IMG/VR virus record: IMGVR_UViG_3300051212_000924
Location: 1 to 55,380 of that record
DNA: 55,380 nt
Reading direction: 5' to 3' (one strand)
Origin: a virus
The notes beneath the pieces are model-generated. The model saw only the letters and a list, made by a program, of their open reading frames with translations, was not told the DNA's origin and searched no databases. Both the position numbers and the translations under genes were made by a program. Positions 41,184 to 48,723 of this stretch are shown piece after piece (the first letter of the stretch is position 1; each line of letters opens with the position of its first letter).

Positions 41184-41460
41184 AAACTGGACTCGTAAGC
41201 AGTACAACAAACACTACTTTGAGTATGACTTCAAACCTCATTTCAAGTGGAACCCATTTGATACTGATAACGACTGGGTGTATGATAATGAGAAGTGGAG
41301 AAACTTCATCTGGGGATGGCAGAGTGTAGGATATGCCTTTGAGGCGTGGTCTTATTGGATGAGAGATAGGAAGTATTCTTATAAACTTCCTCACGCAATG
41401 TGGGCGGAGTTGAATGATGGTTGGATGCATATGTATTCTTATTCTTGGGCGAAGAAATGA
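41152..41460 (+). CDS. Trp-rich small protein
   Basis: 102 residues with ~11 Trp. 'KWRNFIWGWQSVGYAFEAWS' and 'WAELNDGWMHMYSYSW'. Similar in style to the 36718 and 41457 proteins. Function unknown. Confidence 0.62.
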   Translation: MKPVNLLQRYKNWTRKQYNKHYFEYDFKPHFKWNPFDTDNDWVYDNEKWRNFIWGWQSVGYAFEAWSYWMRDRKYSYKLPHAMWAELNDGWMHMYSYSWAKK

Positions 41461-41795
41461 ACTTCCATAAACTTATTATAGGTAATAGGTTTCTTCGTTA
41501 TACACCATTCTGGTGGTGGTATCGTCTTATGAGTCATCAAGGTTTTCGCTTTGATGATTATCACGTTTGGGGAGAGTTTTGGCACTCTCTGAATGGTGGA
41601 TGGTTGGATATGAATTATCAGTGGGAGTTTGAGAAGTTCTGGGGTAAGGGTACAAAACCTGAACGCATTGTACTACCCGCAGAGGATTATGATGCCCTTG
41701 TAGAACGCTTGAATGAACCACCAGATCCTGTTATAGTGGAGAGGGTTAGAGAAATTATGAATCGTAAAGCACCTTGGGAGAATAACAATGACTGA
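41457..41795 (+). CDS. Trp-rich protein with antitoxin-like C-terminal tail
   Basis: 112 residues from ATG 41457. N-terminal Trp/Phe-rich part ('YTPFWWWYRLMSHQGFRFDD'). C-terminal 'ERIVLPAEDYDALVERLNEP' and 'VREIMNRKAPWE' resembles the C-terminal tail of DUF1778 (TacA-type) antitoxins, but no ribbon-helix-helix domain precedes it. Could dock on a host acetyltransferase toxin; this is inference. Confidence 0.6.
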   Translation: MNFHKLIIGNRFLRYTPFWWWYRLMSHQGFRFDDYHVWGEFWHSLNGGWLDMNYQWEFEKFWGKGTKPERIVLPAEDYDALVERLNEPPDPVIVERVREIMNRKAPWENNND

Positions 41796-42024
41796 AGAAG
41801 ATAAATATGCACTCAAAGAGTTACTTCGTGGTTTCGGTGTATTTGCTGGTGCCTGCGGCGTTTTTATTATTATTCTGATTGTGCTTAGTTATTTTGCCTC
41901 TGGTGGTAAACCATTGGAACCATCATTTGAAGTGGTTGATCAATACAAAGGATGTGATGTGGTAAGATATGCTCCACATCAAGCAGCAGAATACAAATAC
42001 TTTTTGCACTGCCCAAATGACTGA
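41788..42024 (+). CDS. Small membrane protein
   Basis: 78 residues. One transmembrane helix ('GVFAGACGVFIIILIVLSYF'), then a soluble tail with two Cys. Starts ATGACTGA. Function unknown. Confidence 0.65.
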   Translation: MTEEDKYALKELLRGFGVFAGACGVFIIILIVLSYFASGGKPLEPSFEVVDQYKGCDVVRYAPHQAAEYKYFLHCPND

Positions 42025-42196
42025 AAAGGACAAGATATTCTACAATGTCTGGTGTTGTGCCTATCGTCGTAGATATGCTGCGAAACAAACACAAAACTGG
42101 GCATTGTATCAGCGTGAACATCAAACTTTGCTGATGTGTCTTAAAATAGCAAAGTGGTCAAAATTTGATACCGAAAAACGCCACTATTTAAAATGA
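42017..42196 (+). CDS. Small basic protein
   Basis: 59 residues. 'KIFYNVWCCAYRRRYAAKQT' and 'YQREHQTLLMCLKIAKWSKF'. Starts ATGACTGA with the upstream stop at the second TGA. Function unknown. Confidence 0.62.
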   Translation: MTEKDKIFYNVWCCAYRRRYAAKQTQNWALYQREHQTLLMCLKIAKWSKFDTEKRHYLK

Positions 42197-42384
42197 CTCA
42201 ATCCTTTAAACTACATTGTGAAAAACCTTATGATCGCCACGATTACAAGGTTGTTTTTGAAGATGGAAGAGAAGTTGTCTTTGATAACTACGAAGATGTT
42301 CAGCTCACTTGGTTTCAGCGTGGTGGGAACTTTTTGAGTCATATTGAAGTATTGGACAAGAAAAAAAGCAAGGGGTTCAAATGA
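42193..42384 (+). CDS. Small conserved protein
   Basis: 63 residues. 'YDRHDYKVVFEDGREVVFDN' and 'VQLTWFQRGGNFLSHIEVLD' form a beta-rich domain. ATGA overlap. Function unknown. Confidence 0.68.
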   Translation: MTQSFKLHCEKPYDRHDYKVVFEDGREVVFDNYEDVQLTWFQRGGNFLSHIEVLDKKKSKGFK

Positions 42385-42569
42385 TGTTTAAGTTGTTATG
42401 CGAGGACCATCACTATGGATGGGTGGTGAATAGTCACTACGATTGGATGAATATGCTAATTAAGATGGAAAAGAAAAAACCACAACGATTTGAAGAGTTT
42501 CAATACTCAAGAGCAACTATCTATCACTACCTAGATAGAATACAACAGGAGCAAAATCTTTACGACTAA
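42381..42569 (+). CDS. Small conserved protein
   Basis: 62 residues. 'FKLLCEDHHYGWVVNSHYDW' and 'RATIYHYLDRIQQEQN'. ATGA overlap. Function unknown. Confidence 0.63.
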   Translation: MMFKLLCEDHHYGWVVNSHYDWMNMLIKMEKKKPQRFEEFQYSRATIYHYLDRIQQEQNLYD

Positions 42570-42730
42570 TGAACTTTACCACCGAACAATATAAACTCAT
42601 CTACACTGCCGTGCGTCGTTATCAATATGATAAGACTGTGCTGAACAGTAAGGAGTATAATACCTGCAGTGAGATACTTGACGAACTGTTTGATTCCGTG
42701 TATACTCAACGTGTTGAACAACCTACCTGA
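42569..42730 (+). CDS. Small helical protein
   Basis: 53 residues, start shares one base with the upstream stop (TAATG). 'NFTTEQYKLIYTAVRRYQYD' then 'YNTCSEILDELFDSVYTQ'. Function unknown. Confidence 0.6.
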   Translation: MNFTTEQYKLIYTAVRRYQYDKTVLNSKEYNTCSEILDELFDSVYTQRVEQPT

Positions 42731-42903
42731 TGGACTACACCGAAGAATTTCCCTTTGACCAGTTTCCGTGGAAGTTGGTTTATAAAGATGGAAATGAAAC
42801 TCGCAAGTGCTATTTTCAATCTGAAGACCACCGTAAAAAGCACATTGAACGTTATCAACTAAAAAAGAAAGAAATCAAACTGAGTTACAAATTTGAAGAG
42901 TGA
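42730..42903 (+). CDS. Small conserved protein
   Basis: 57 residues. 'YTEEFPFDQFPWKLVYKDGN', basic end 'HRKKHIERYQLKKKEIKLSY'. Shares one base with the upstream stop (TGATG). Function unknown. Confidence 0.63.
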   Translation: MDYTEEFPFDQFPWKLVYKDGNETRKCYFQSEDHRKKHIERYQLKKKEIKLSYKFEE

Positions 42904-42905
42904 AT

Positions 42906-43931
42906 ATGACTAAACGAGTTCTTATTACTGGTGGTGCAGGATTTATCGCTCACCATATGATTGGACAAATTTTAAAAACGACAGACTGGGAAATTATCAC
43001 TCTTGATAGACTTGATTATAGTGGTAATCTAAATCGTCTTCATGATTTGATGCTTTCTTTTGATATTGAAACCCGCAAACGTGTAAAAGTTGTTCATCAC
43101 GACCTAAAAGCAGAACTAAACCCTCTTGTTCGTAGTGAAATTGACTCTGCTGATTATATTCTCCATCTTGCTGCTGGTTCTCACGTTGACCGCAGTATCG
43201 AGTATCCTATGGAGTTTGTTCTTGATAATGTAGTTGGAACTTGTAATATTCTAGAATTTGCTCGCAATCAAACCAATCTTGAAAGATTTATTTACTTTAG
43301 TACTGATGAAGTATTTGGACCTGCTCCAAACGGAATTAAGTATAAAGAAAATGATCGATATAATTCTACTAATCCCTATAGTGCAACCAAAGCAGGTGGT
43401 GAAGAACTTGCCGTAGCATATGAGAATACTTATGGTCTTCCCATTTATGTTACGCATACGATGAATGTGTTTGGAGAGCGTCAACATCCAGAAAAATACA
43501 TTCCAATGTGCATCAAGAGAATTCGTGATGGAGAAACTGTAACAATTCATAGCGATTCGACAAGAACTATTCCTGGGTCAAGACATTATATCCACGCTGA
43601 AGATGTTTCATCTGCTGTTCTTTTCTTGTTAAATTATGAGGGTAAGTTCGAACCTACTTGGGGTGGTGCTAAATGCCCTAAGTTTAACATTGTTGGTGCG
43701 GAAGAACTCAACAACTTGGAGTTGGCACAAATCATTGCCGAATCCCAAGGAAGAGAATTAAAATACGAACTTGTTGACTTTCACTCTTCACGTCCTGGCC
43801 ACGACTTGCGGTATGCACTTGATGGTGATAAAATGAAAGAATTGGGATGGGTTCCTGCAAAATCTGTGAGAGAACGTATCTCTGAAGTTACAAATTGGAC
43901 TCTTAAAAACGAACGTTGGATTACTCTATGA
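42906..43931 (+). CDS. dTDP-glucose 4,6-dehydratase-like (extended SDR)
   Basis: 341 residues from ATG 42906; a GTG at 42900 is less likely. 'LITGGAGFI' (G9-I14) binds NAD; 'FSTDEVFG' (132-138) supplies the catalytic Thr/Asp/Glu set; 'NPYSATKAGG' has Y158 and K162. Usual family length is about 340-360. It removes water from a nucleotide sugar to give a 4-keto-6-deoxy sugar. In phages this can remodel host surface glycans or decorate virion/DNA. It stands alone among tiny genes; no other sugar enzyme is near. Confidence 0.85.
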   Translation: MTKRVLITGGAGFIAHHMIGQILKTTDWEIITLDRLDYSGNLNRLHDLMLSFDIETRKRVKVVHHDLKAELNPLVRSEIDSADYILHLAAGSHVDRSIEYPMEFVLDNVVGTCNILEFARNQTNLERFIYFSTDEVFGPAPNGIKYKENDRYNSTNPYSATKAGGEELAVAYENTYGLPIYVTHTMNVFGERQHPEKYIPMCIKRIRDGETVTIHSDSTRTIPGSRHYIHAEDVSSAVLFLLNYEGKFEPTWGGAKCPKFNIVGAEELNNLELAQIIAESQGRELKYELVDFHSSRPGHDLRYALDGDKMKELGWVPAKSVRERISEVTNWTLKNERWITL

Positions 43932-44083
43932 CAACACGCACTTTTACTGACAAGAACGGAAATGAGTGGAGTTGGGAAGAAACTCCAGAAGTGATTCAAG
44001 CACTCAAAGAAGTTCATAAAGATTATACTGGACCCCTGTATGCCCCTCATCCTGACTTAAAGAATGGAAAAGAAACTAATTGA
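43928..44083 (+). CDS. Tiny conserved protein
   Basis: 51 residues. 'TDKNGNEWSWEETPEVIQAL' and 'VHKDYTGPLYAPHPDLKN'. ATGA overlap. Function unknown. Confidence 0.6.
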   Translation: MTTRTFTDKNGNEWSWEETPEVIQALKEVHKDYTGPLYAPHPDLKNGKETN

Positions 44084-44270
44084 TGATATCTTCTACGTTG
44101 AGCAAAAAAAGTATGGACTCTGGTATTCCACTGATAAGGATGGTAACGGACTTATCACGTCTCTCACTGAGCAGCAGTGTATCTCAGCGACACATTTTTA
44201 TCTTAAAGGACGGCAGGAAGGTTTCGCTGAATCCAGAACTTATGAAGGTCAAGTAGGTGGAAAACTCTGA
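44064..44270 (+). CDS. Small conserved protein
   Basis: 68 residues. 'YVEQKKYGLWYSTDKDGNGL' and 'QCISATHFYLKGRQEGFA'. Overlaps neighbours by 20 and 14 bases. Function unknown. Confidence 0.6.
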   Translation: MEKKLIDDIFYVEQKKYGLWYSTDKDGNGLITSLTEQQCISATHFYLKGRQEGFAESRTYEGQVGGKL

Positions 44271-44421
44271 TTATCCATATCACGTTTTAGACCCCACAAC
44301 TCCTTGGTATGAGTGGTTGTGTTATTGTGAAATATGTCATCAGTTAGAAGTTCCAGGTCAACCAAACTGGAATCGTTTTATGAGGTATAGAAACTATTTA
44401 AAAGAGGTCGGTGTATTATGA
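44257..44421 (+). CDS. Tiny CxxC protein, GTG start
   Basis: 54 residues from GTG 44257; there is no early ATG. 'WLCYCEICHQLEVPGQPNWN' has closely spaced Cys (CxCxxC) and a Trp-rich turn, then 'RFMRYRNYLKEVG'. Ends with ATGA shared with the next gene. Confidence 0.55.
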   Translation: MENSDYPYHVLDPTTPWYEWLCYCEICHQLEVPGQPNWNRFMRYRNYLKEVGVL

Positions 44422-44654
44422 GCGAACAGCATTGGTTTTATAAAAAATGGGGGCTTAAACCAGAAGTTCCTATTGATGAAGTATACGAAAGACTTGCTGC
44501 TCTTGAAGAAAAGTATAATGCTCTTCTTCTTGATGTAAAGCGTCTGGAAGAAGAAAATGTAGAAACAACAAATGAACTCTATCGTGTGGAAAATTCTTTG
44601 GATGCTCGTATAGATATTCTTGCCGAACGTTTTTGGACTGAACAAGATGTATGA
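44418..44654 (+). CDS. Small coiled-coil protein
   Basis: 78 residues. 'HWFYKKWGLKPE' then a long coiled coil ('YERLAALEEKYNALLLDVKR'). Function unknown. Confidence 0.65.
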   Translation: MSEQHWFYKKWGLKPEVPIDEVYERLAALEEKYNALLLDVKRLEEENVETTNELYRVENSLDARIDILAERFWTEQDV

Positions 44655-44832
44655 CTTAGACTGTTTTGAAAAAGCACTCGCACATTTTGGAACCCGAGTA
44701 GATATTATTGTTGCTCTTGAAATGGGTGATAAAATTGATGCCGATGAAGCATATAAAATGATCAAGGAAGAACTCAAACAACTTAAAAAGATTCGTAAGA
44801 AACACAAGGACACTGACTGCGATGACTGCTGA
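44647..44832 (+). CDS. Small helical conserved protein
   Basis: 61 residues from ATG 44647. 'CFEKALAHFGTRVDIIVALE' and 'IDADEAYKMIKEELKQLKKI', ending in CDDC. Conserved cyanophage type; function unknown. Confidence 0.65.
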   Translation: MYDLDCFEKALAHFGTRVDIIVALEMGDKIDADEAYKMIKEELKQLKKIRKKHKDTDCDDC

Positions 44833-44983
44833 TAGTCTTAAGATAACACAAAATGAAGATGGGTCTTTTTCAATGGATTGGAGTAAAGATGACCCTCAGT
44901 GGTCTTGGTTAAATAATCTTACGAGTGCTGAAATACAAATTATTGTAGAACAAGCAATAGCAGATTATCTTGCCGATAAATAA
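44822..44983 (+). CDS. Small acidic protein
   Basis: 53 residues from ATG 44822. 'ITQNEDGSFSMDWSKDDPQW' and 'LTSAEIQIIVEQAIADYL'. Overlaps the previous gene by 11 bases. Function unknown. Confidence 0.65.
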   Translation: MTADSLKITQNEDGSFSMDWSKDDPQWSWLNNLTSAEIQIIVEQAIADYLADK

Positions 44984-45021
44984 TAATGCTTTTGTTTGTG
45001 GTTATTCAGAAGCAAAGAGTG

Positions 45022-45041
45022 GGAGCAGAAATGCTCCTTTT
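45022..45041 (+). terminator. Rho-independent terminator
   Basis: GGAGCA-GAAA-TGCTCC followed by TTTT: six pairs closed by a GNRA tetraloop. Ends the small-gene run before the GIY-YIG gene. Confidence 0.82.
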
Positions 45042-45045
45042 CTTG

Positions 45046-45053
45046 TATAAATA
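45046..45053 (+). promoter_or_regulatory. Exact late promoter box (TATAAATA)
   Basis: A perfect T4-type TATAAATA, 4 bases after the terminator and 23 before the GIY-YIG ATG at 45077. The only exact match in the window that precedes a gene. Confidence 0.75.
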
Positions 45054-45076
45054 GTATTACCACAAACAAAAAGCAG

Positions 45077-45664
45077 ATGGAATACTACACTTACGCATAC
45101 TTGCGTGAAGATGGTACACCTTACTATATTGGTAAGGGTAAAAACTATCGTGCTTATAATAATGGCGGAAAACCCTGTTGTCGTCCTCCAACAAAAGATA
45201 GAATAATCATTCTTAAAAATAATCTAACAGAAGAGGATGCTCATAGACACGAAATTTATATGATAAATGTTTTTGGTAGAAAAGATATTGGAACAGGTAT
45301 TTTAAGAAATAAAACTAATGGTGGAGAAGGAAAATCTGGTTGGGTTCCTTCACAAGAAACAAAAATTAAATTGAAAGAAGCAAATTTAGGTAGAAAACAT
45401 AGCAAGAAAACTTGTGAGAAAATGTCCAAAACTAGAATGGGACATCTTGTAAATAAAGAAACCAGAGAAAAAATATCTTCTTCCTTATCTAAAAATACTT
45501 ATTTGTTGAGGCACGTATCTGGTAAAGAACATATAATTGAAAATCTTTCCAAGTTTTGTAGGAAAAATAAATTACATCAAGGAAGAATGATGGACAGGAT
45601 AAACGGGAAAGTTAAAAAACCTTATAAGGGATGGACTGGACAGATCTTGAAAACTGTGATATGA
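45077..45664 (+). CDS. GIY-YIG homing-type endonuclease (Seg-like)
   Basis: 195 residues from ATG 45077; an upstream in-frame extension would start before the late promoter. 'YYTYAYLREDGTPYYIGKGK' is the GIY-YIG pair, then Arg in 'NYRAYNN' and a Glu in 'EEDAHRHEIYMI'. 'LGRKHSKKTCEKMSKTRMG' is NUMOD3-like DNA-binding. T4 SegA-E are comparable. A mobile gene, preceded by its own terminator and late promoter. Confidence 0.85.
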   Translation: MEYYTYAYLREDGTPYYIGKGKNYRAYNNGGKPCCRPPTKDRIIILKNNLTEEDAHRHEIYMINVFGRKDIGTGILRNKTNGGEGKSGWVPSQETKIKLKEANLGRKHSKKTCEKMSKTRMGHLVNKETREKISSSLSKNTYLLRHVSGKEHIIENLSKFCRKNKLHQGRMMDRINGKVKKPYKGWTGQILKTVI

Positions 45665-45692
45665 TAAAAACAAGCAATCAAAGACTATCTCA

Positions 45693-46466
45693 ATGACCTC
45701 TGATTACAAAAAGTATTCTCTTGAAAAACTTCAAGAGTGGGTTCACGATGCGATGAATAGTGATGCTTCACCGCATGAAATCTATTCTGCGATTCGTGAA
45801 GCAGTTCGTGAAGATTACTATTACCATAAAGATTGTATTAGTCGTGCTTCTGGACTTCTGGAATTGTTGAGTGGTCATCGTCCTGTAAAAAGTGATGACG
45901 CAGAAGAATGGGATGCGTGGGAAGAACATTATTATCCAGAAGAACATAAAGGTTCAACCGTGGATAATATTGATCTTAAAGAAGAGATAGACAAAATTCG
46001 TGAAGAAGGTGGATATGATTGGACTCCTTCAACTAAATCTGAAAAATCAGATCATTATTATGACTACACTAGGAATGATTTAACTAGAAATAATCCATTT
46101 GAAACTAAAAACGGTGTAACTCATTCTGAGTATACAAAAGCAAAGATTGAAACAAACTCTGCTTATAATGATGGTTGGACTCAAGAACACTATCAAAAGA
46201 TAGTTGATAAGTATGAAGGAAAGCAACCAAAAAAGTGGGTTCTTCCTGTTGAAGAAGTCAAAGATGAAGATACTGATGAAAATATTTACTGCGTATCATT
46301 CCCCGATGATTTGTTAGAAGCAGCAAATCTGAAAGAAGGTGATCAAGTAGAATGGGTGGATCAGGGTGATGGTTCTTATCTTATTAAGAAAGCACCAATG
46401 ACTTATGACGAAATGATTGCTGCTGGATGGACTATGACTGCTGATGGTTTCTGGATTAAAGAATGA
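45693..46466 (+). CDS. Protein with AbrB/SpoVT-like C-terminal domain
   Basis: 257 residues. N-terminal helical part ('LEKLQEWVHDAMNSDASPHE'), acidic and Tyr-rich middle. Residues ~190-245 ('VSFPDDLLEAANLKEGDQVE', 'DGSYLIKKA') match the swapped-hairpin AbrB/MazE DNA-binding fold ('iPkeileal.lkeGD.ve...dg..i...'). No toxin partner is visible. May regulate phage or host genes. Confidence 0.68.
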   Translation: MTSDYKKYSLEKLQEWVHDAMNSDASPHEIYSAIREAVREDYYYHKDCISRASGLLELLSGHRPVKSDDAEEWDAWEEHYYPEEHKGSTVDNIDLKEEIDKIREEGGYDWTPSTKSEKSDHYYDYTRNDLTRNNPFETKNGVTHSEYTKAKIETNSAYNDGWTQEHYQKIVDKYEGKQPKKWVLPVEEVKDEDTDENIYCVSFPDDLLEAANLKEGDQVEWVDQGDGSYLIKKAPMTYDEMIAAGWTMTADGFWIKE

Positions 46467-46711
46467 TGGCAGACCTCTGGTTATTGCAATTATCTGCGAT
46501 TGCTCCAGTCTTGGGTGGTTTGTGTGTTGATAACTTTATGAAAATGCAGGGAGAACTCTGTAATGTTAGACAACCACCTGATGTTGTGGTAAAATATGAT
46601 AAGCAAGACCCCAAAGATGCTTGTTATAAAGATGGCATCTATTATCCCCGTTGTAAAGATTTAGAGAACCCTGAAGTATGGCACTATCACAATCTGTTGA
46701 AGAATCGCTGA
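46463..46711 (+). CDS. Small protein with hydrophobic N-terminus
   Basis: 82 residues. 'DLWLLQLSAIAPVLGGLCVD' could be a membrane helix or signal peptide. Several Cys in the mature part ('DACYKDGIYYPRCKDLE'). ATGA overlap. Function unknown. Confidence 0.65.
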   Translation: MMADLWLLQLSAIAPVLGGLCVDNFMKMQGELCNVRQPPDVVVKYDKQDPKDACYKDGIYYPRCKDLENPEVWHYHNLLKNR

Positions 46712-46908
46712 AAGAAGCAGAACAATCTTTGCGTAATGCACTAGCATACGCTGCCCGTCAAGAACGCCCGATGGTTTGTAGTGTAATTGCAGATCTTATT
46801 AGTCGTATTGAATCGATGCAAAGCACTGATGCAATTCTAGATAAACTGGAAAACCGTAAACCAGGTGACTCTGGTTTCTTTGGAACTATTTTTGGAAAAG
46901 ATGACTGA
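46678..46908 (+). CDS. Small helical conserved protein
   Basis: 76 residues. 'SVEESLKEAEQSLRNALAYA' and 'CSVIADLISRIESMQSTDAI'. Overlaps both neighbours (34 and 8 bases). Function unknown. Confidence 0.62.
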   Translation: MALSQSVEESLKEAEQSLRNALAYAARQERPMVCSVIADLISRIESMQSTDAILDKLENRKPGDSGFFGTIFGKDD

Positions 46909-47293
46909 AGAAAACCCAATGGTAAGTTCGGAAGAACTACAAAAATCAAATAATCTTGGTAAAGCACTACAAGAATGGTGGGATTCTGATGCTTGTAAAG
47001 AACTGCAGAAAGATCTTGAGGAAGGAAAACAACGTGCTGTAGGAAAGTATTTTATGCTTTCCGAAGAAGACAAACTTGATATGGTTCAAGCAATCTGCCA
47101 TATTATGTGTAAAGCAGAATCAGAAGGTACTAGTCATCGTGGACTCCAAGATGCTCTAGGAATTTATCCTTCTGGTTTCTGGGTAGACCAACTTATGGAT
47201 GTTCATAATGCTCTCTGGTCCTATTATCACGACAAGAAAAGAGAAAAAGAACTTCAAGATGATCTTGATGCCCTAGATAACTTTATAAAGTAA
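46901..47293 (+). CDS. Hypothetical protein
   Basis: 130 residues from ATG 46901 (ATGACTGA). 'LGKALQEWWDSDACKELQKD' and 'LGIYPSGFWVDQLMDVHNAL', mostly helical. Followed by an AT-rich 84-base gap (47294-47377) with no clear promoter. Confidence 0.65.
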   Translation: MTEENPMVSSEELQKSNNLGKALQEWWDSDACKELQKDLEEGKQRAVGKYFMLSEEDKLDMVQAICHIMCKAESEGTSHRGLQDALGIYPSGFWVDQLMDVHNALWSYYHDKKREKELQDDLDALDNFIK

Positions 47294-47377
47294 TGTAACT
47301 TGATCCCAAAGAAAATATTAAGTTTCTAGATATTATTATATTGTAATGCTAACATTGGGACACATCGCAAAAAATCT

Positions 47378-47584
47378 ATGACTCTTGCAAAAACTGGCAC
47401 TGAAGTTCTTACAAAAGAAGAATGGGATGAACTTATTGCACTCAAAGACGCAATTAGTTACTCTCCACAGACAGTTTCTGCCGAAAAAATGGAAAAGTTT
47501 GCTGAACTTATGGTTCGTTCACTTGAAGGCAAATGTGATCCTCCTGCTCCTAAGAACTGGAGAGGTTCTGCTTTGAGTGAATAA
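47378..47584 (+). CDS. Small conserved protein
   Basis: 68 residues. 'VLTKEEWDELIALKDAISYS' and 'CDPPAPKNWRGSALSE'. A GGGACACA at 47356 upstream recalls the dyad left half, but no -10 follows. Function unknown. Confidence 0.65.
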   Translation: MTLAKTGTEVLTKEEWDELIALKDAISYSPQTVSAEKMEKFAELMVRSLEGKCDPPAPKNWRGSALSE

Positions 47585-47586
47585 AA

Positions 47587-47594
47587 AATAAATA
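47587..47594 (+). promoter_or_regulatory. Late promoter box (AATAAATA) before cp12
   Basis: AATAAATA ends 20 bases before ATG 47615. No early-type -10 is seen upstream of this gene. Confidence 0.55.
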
Positions 47595-47614
47595 TATCAT
47601 CACGCTACAAAACA

Positions 47615-47827
47615 ATGAACAACATCGACCAACACATTCAGAAGGATGTGGATATTTTGAATGACCCAACAATTTCTCCACAATCTAGAAGACACACTGA
47701 AGAAGAACTAGAAGCTTTAAAAGCATATAAGGAGCATCATCCTGGTGAAGATCACGACCCAACACCATTAGAACTTTATTGTGATGCTCATCCTGATGCC
47801 GCTGAATGCAAAATTTATGAAGATTGA
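47615..47827 (+). CDS. cp12: CP12 (Calvin cycle inhibitor), cyanophage form
   Basis: 70 residues. The C-terminal half 'YKEHHPGEDHDPTPLELYCD' then 'AHPDAAECKIYED' is the signature of CP12, with the disulfide pair C56 and C65 and the final acidic tail that enters the GAPDH active site. The N-terminal Cys pair that contacts PRK is absent, as in other short phage forms. CP12 inactivates GAPDH/PRK so that NADPH goes to the pentose phosphate pathway and phage nucleotides instead of CO2 fixation. Strong identification by motif. Confidence 0.92.
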   Translation: MNNIDQHIQKDVDILNDPTISPQSRRHTEEELEALKAYKEHHPGEDHDPTPLELYCDAHPDAAECKIYED

Positions 47828-47830
47828 AAA

Positions 47831-47838
47831 AATAAATA
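47831..47838 (+). promoter_or_regulatory. Late promoter box (AATAAATA)
   Basis: AATAAATA lies 3 bases after the cp12 stop and ends 24 bases before ATG 47863. GTTAATC downstream resembles the leader motif of early-type promoters. Confidence 0.55.
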
Positions 47839-47862
47839 ATTACAAGTTAATCAGTAATAAAA

Positions 47863-48000
47863 ATGTCTAGATTTACAGATCTTTTTCAAGAACCAGCTCC
47901 AGCCCCTGATCCAACTCCAGAACCAGAAAAAGTTGAAGAAGTCGTTGTAAAACCAGTTGTTGAGCATAAAGCATCCAAGAAAAAGTTTAAAATGAATTGA
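47863..48000 (+). CDS. Small Pro/Lys/Val-rich protein
   Basis: 45 residues: 'MSRFTDLFQEPAPAPDPTPE', then 'EKVEEVVVKPVVEHKASKKK'. Disordered, with an acidic/Pro middle and a basic end. The late promoter suggests a virion-related or late role. Function unknown. Confidence 0.65.
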   Translation: MSRFTDLFQEPAPAPDPTPEPEKVEEVVVKPVVEHKASKKKFKMN

Positions 48001-48058
48001 GGACAGTTAGAAAACTGGCACAAGGGGTCTCCTGGTTCGCTGGGAGACCCATTATAAT
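48001..48058 (+). promoter_or_regulatory. Dyad-type promoter with hairpin
   Basis: GGACAGTT-N6-CTGGCACA (48001-48022); GGCACA starts 36 bp before TATAAT (48053-48058). An eight-pair hairpin GGGTCTCC...GGGAGACCC (48025-48050) sits in between. GGTAATC follows 5 bp after the -10. No -35 visible. Drives 48084. Confidence 0.78.
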
Positions 48059-48083
48059 ATGTGGGTAATCAACAAACGCTCCA

Positions 48084-48476
48084 ATGGCAACCCGTTCCCG
48101 CATCGGTCTTGAACTTGCTGACGGTTCTGTGCTCTCTGCCTACCACCACTGGGATGGTTATCCTGAATGGTTGGGTCGTATCCTGAAGACGCACTACAAT
48201 AGCAAAGAATCTGTTGCTGAACTGATTGATGGTGGTGATATGTCTTCCTGCTGGACTGATTCTCGTTTCGATGATAGTGCTGTGAAGGGAGTTTATGGTC
48301 CCGAATACTACTCTCAACGTGGTGAAGATTGCCCTCCTCGCCTTGATAAGAATCTGGGCGAGTATCTTCAGAACAGCGAAGAGTATTCGTATGTTTATAC
48401 TCAAGAAGAAGGTTGGTTGTGCTACAATTCTGACCTTGAAGGTGTAGAGATTCCCTCTGGGGCACTGGCGGTGTGA
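48084..48476 (+). CDS. Conserved early-type phage protein
   Basis: 130 residues. 'MATRSRIGLELADGSVLSAY' followed by 'HHWDGYPEWLGRIL' is a well conserved marine-phage start, but its function is unknown to me. 'CPPRLDKNLGEYLQNSEEYS' later. Expressed from the dyad promoter at 48001. Confidence 0.75.
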   Translation: MATRSRIGLELADGSVLSAYHHWDGYPEWLGRILKTHYNSKESVAELIDGGDMSSCWTDSRFDDSAVKGVYGPEYYSQRGEDCPPRLDKNLGEYLQNSEEYSYVYTQEEGWLCYNSDLEGVEIPSGALAV

Positions 48477-48539
48477 AAATATGAATTTGTATAGATACCT
48501 TTGGTATCGTTGAACTGGAAGGTATAAGGATTTCTTAAG

Positions 48540-48571
48540 ACCCGCCCACAAGGCGGGTTTTCTGCTATAAT
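48540..48571 (+). promoter_or_regulatory. Terminator-promoter: hairpin plus extended -10
   Basis: ACCCGCC-CACAA-GGCGGGT followed by TTTT (48540-48561), then TGCTATAAT with -10 at 48566-48571 and TGC before it. The same TTTTCTGCTATAAT string occurs at 30765-30778. A smaller hairpin GATACC-TTT-GGTATC lies at 48494-48508. Drives 48595. Confidence 0.75.
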
Positions 48572-48594
48572 ATCGAGGTAGTTGAAGGATCACC

Positions 48595-48720
48595 ATGGAC
48601 CTGTCTGAACTGATTGACGAACTGCGGGAAATTGCAATGTATGAGTCTGATCCCCAAGATTGGATGGGTTATCTTGAATCTGATGATTCTATTGATGTTA
48701 CCTCTGAATTTGTTTATTGA
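48595..48720 (+). CDS. Tiny acidic protein
   Basis: 41 residues from ATG 48595: 'MDLSELIDELREIAMYESDP', then 'QDWMGYLESDDSIDVTSE'. Ends 3 bases before the large helicase gene. Function unknown. Confidence 0.62.
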   Translation: MDLSELIDELREIAMYESDPQDWMGYLESDDSIDVTSEFVY

Positions 48721-48723
48721 GTC

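Noticed and set aside
47342-47377. GGGACACA-TCGCAAAA string as a further dyad promoter
   Set aside because: The right half is missing and no TATAAT lies at 35-36 bp.
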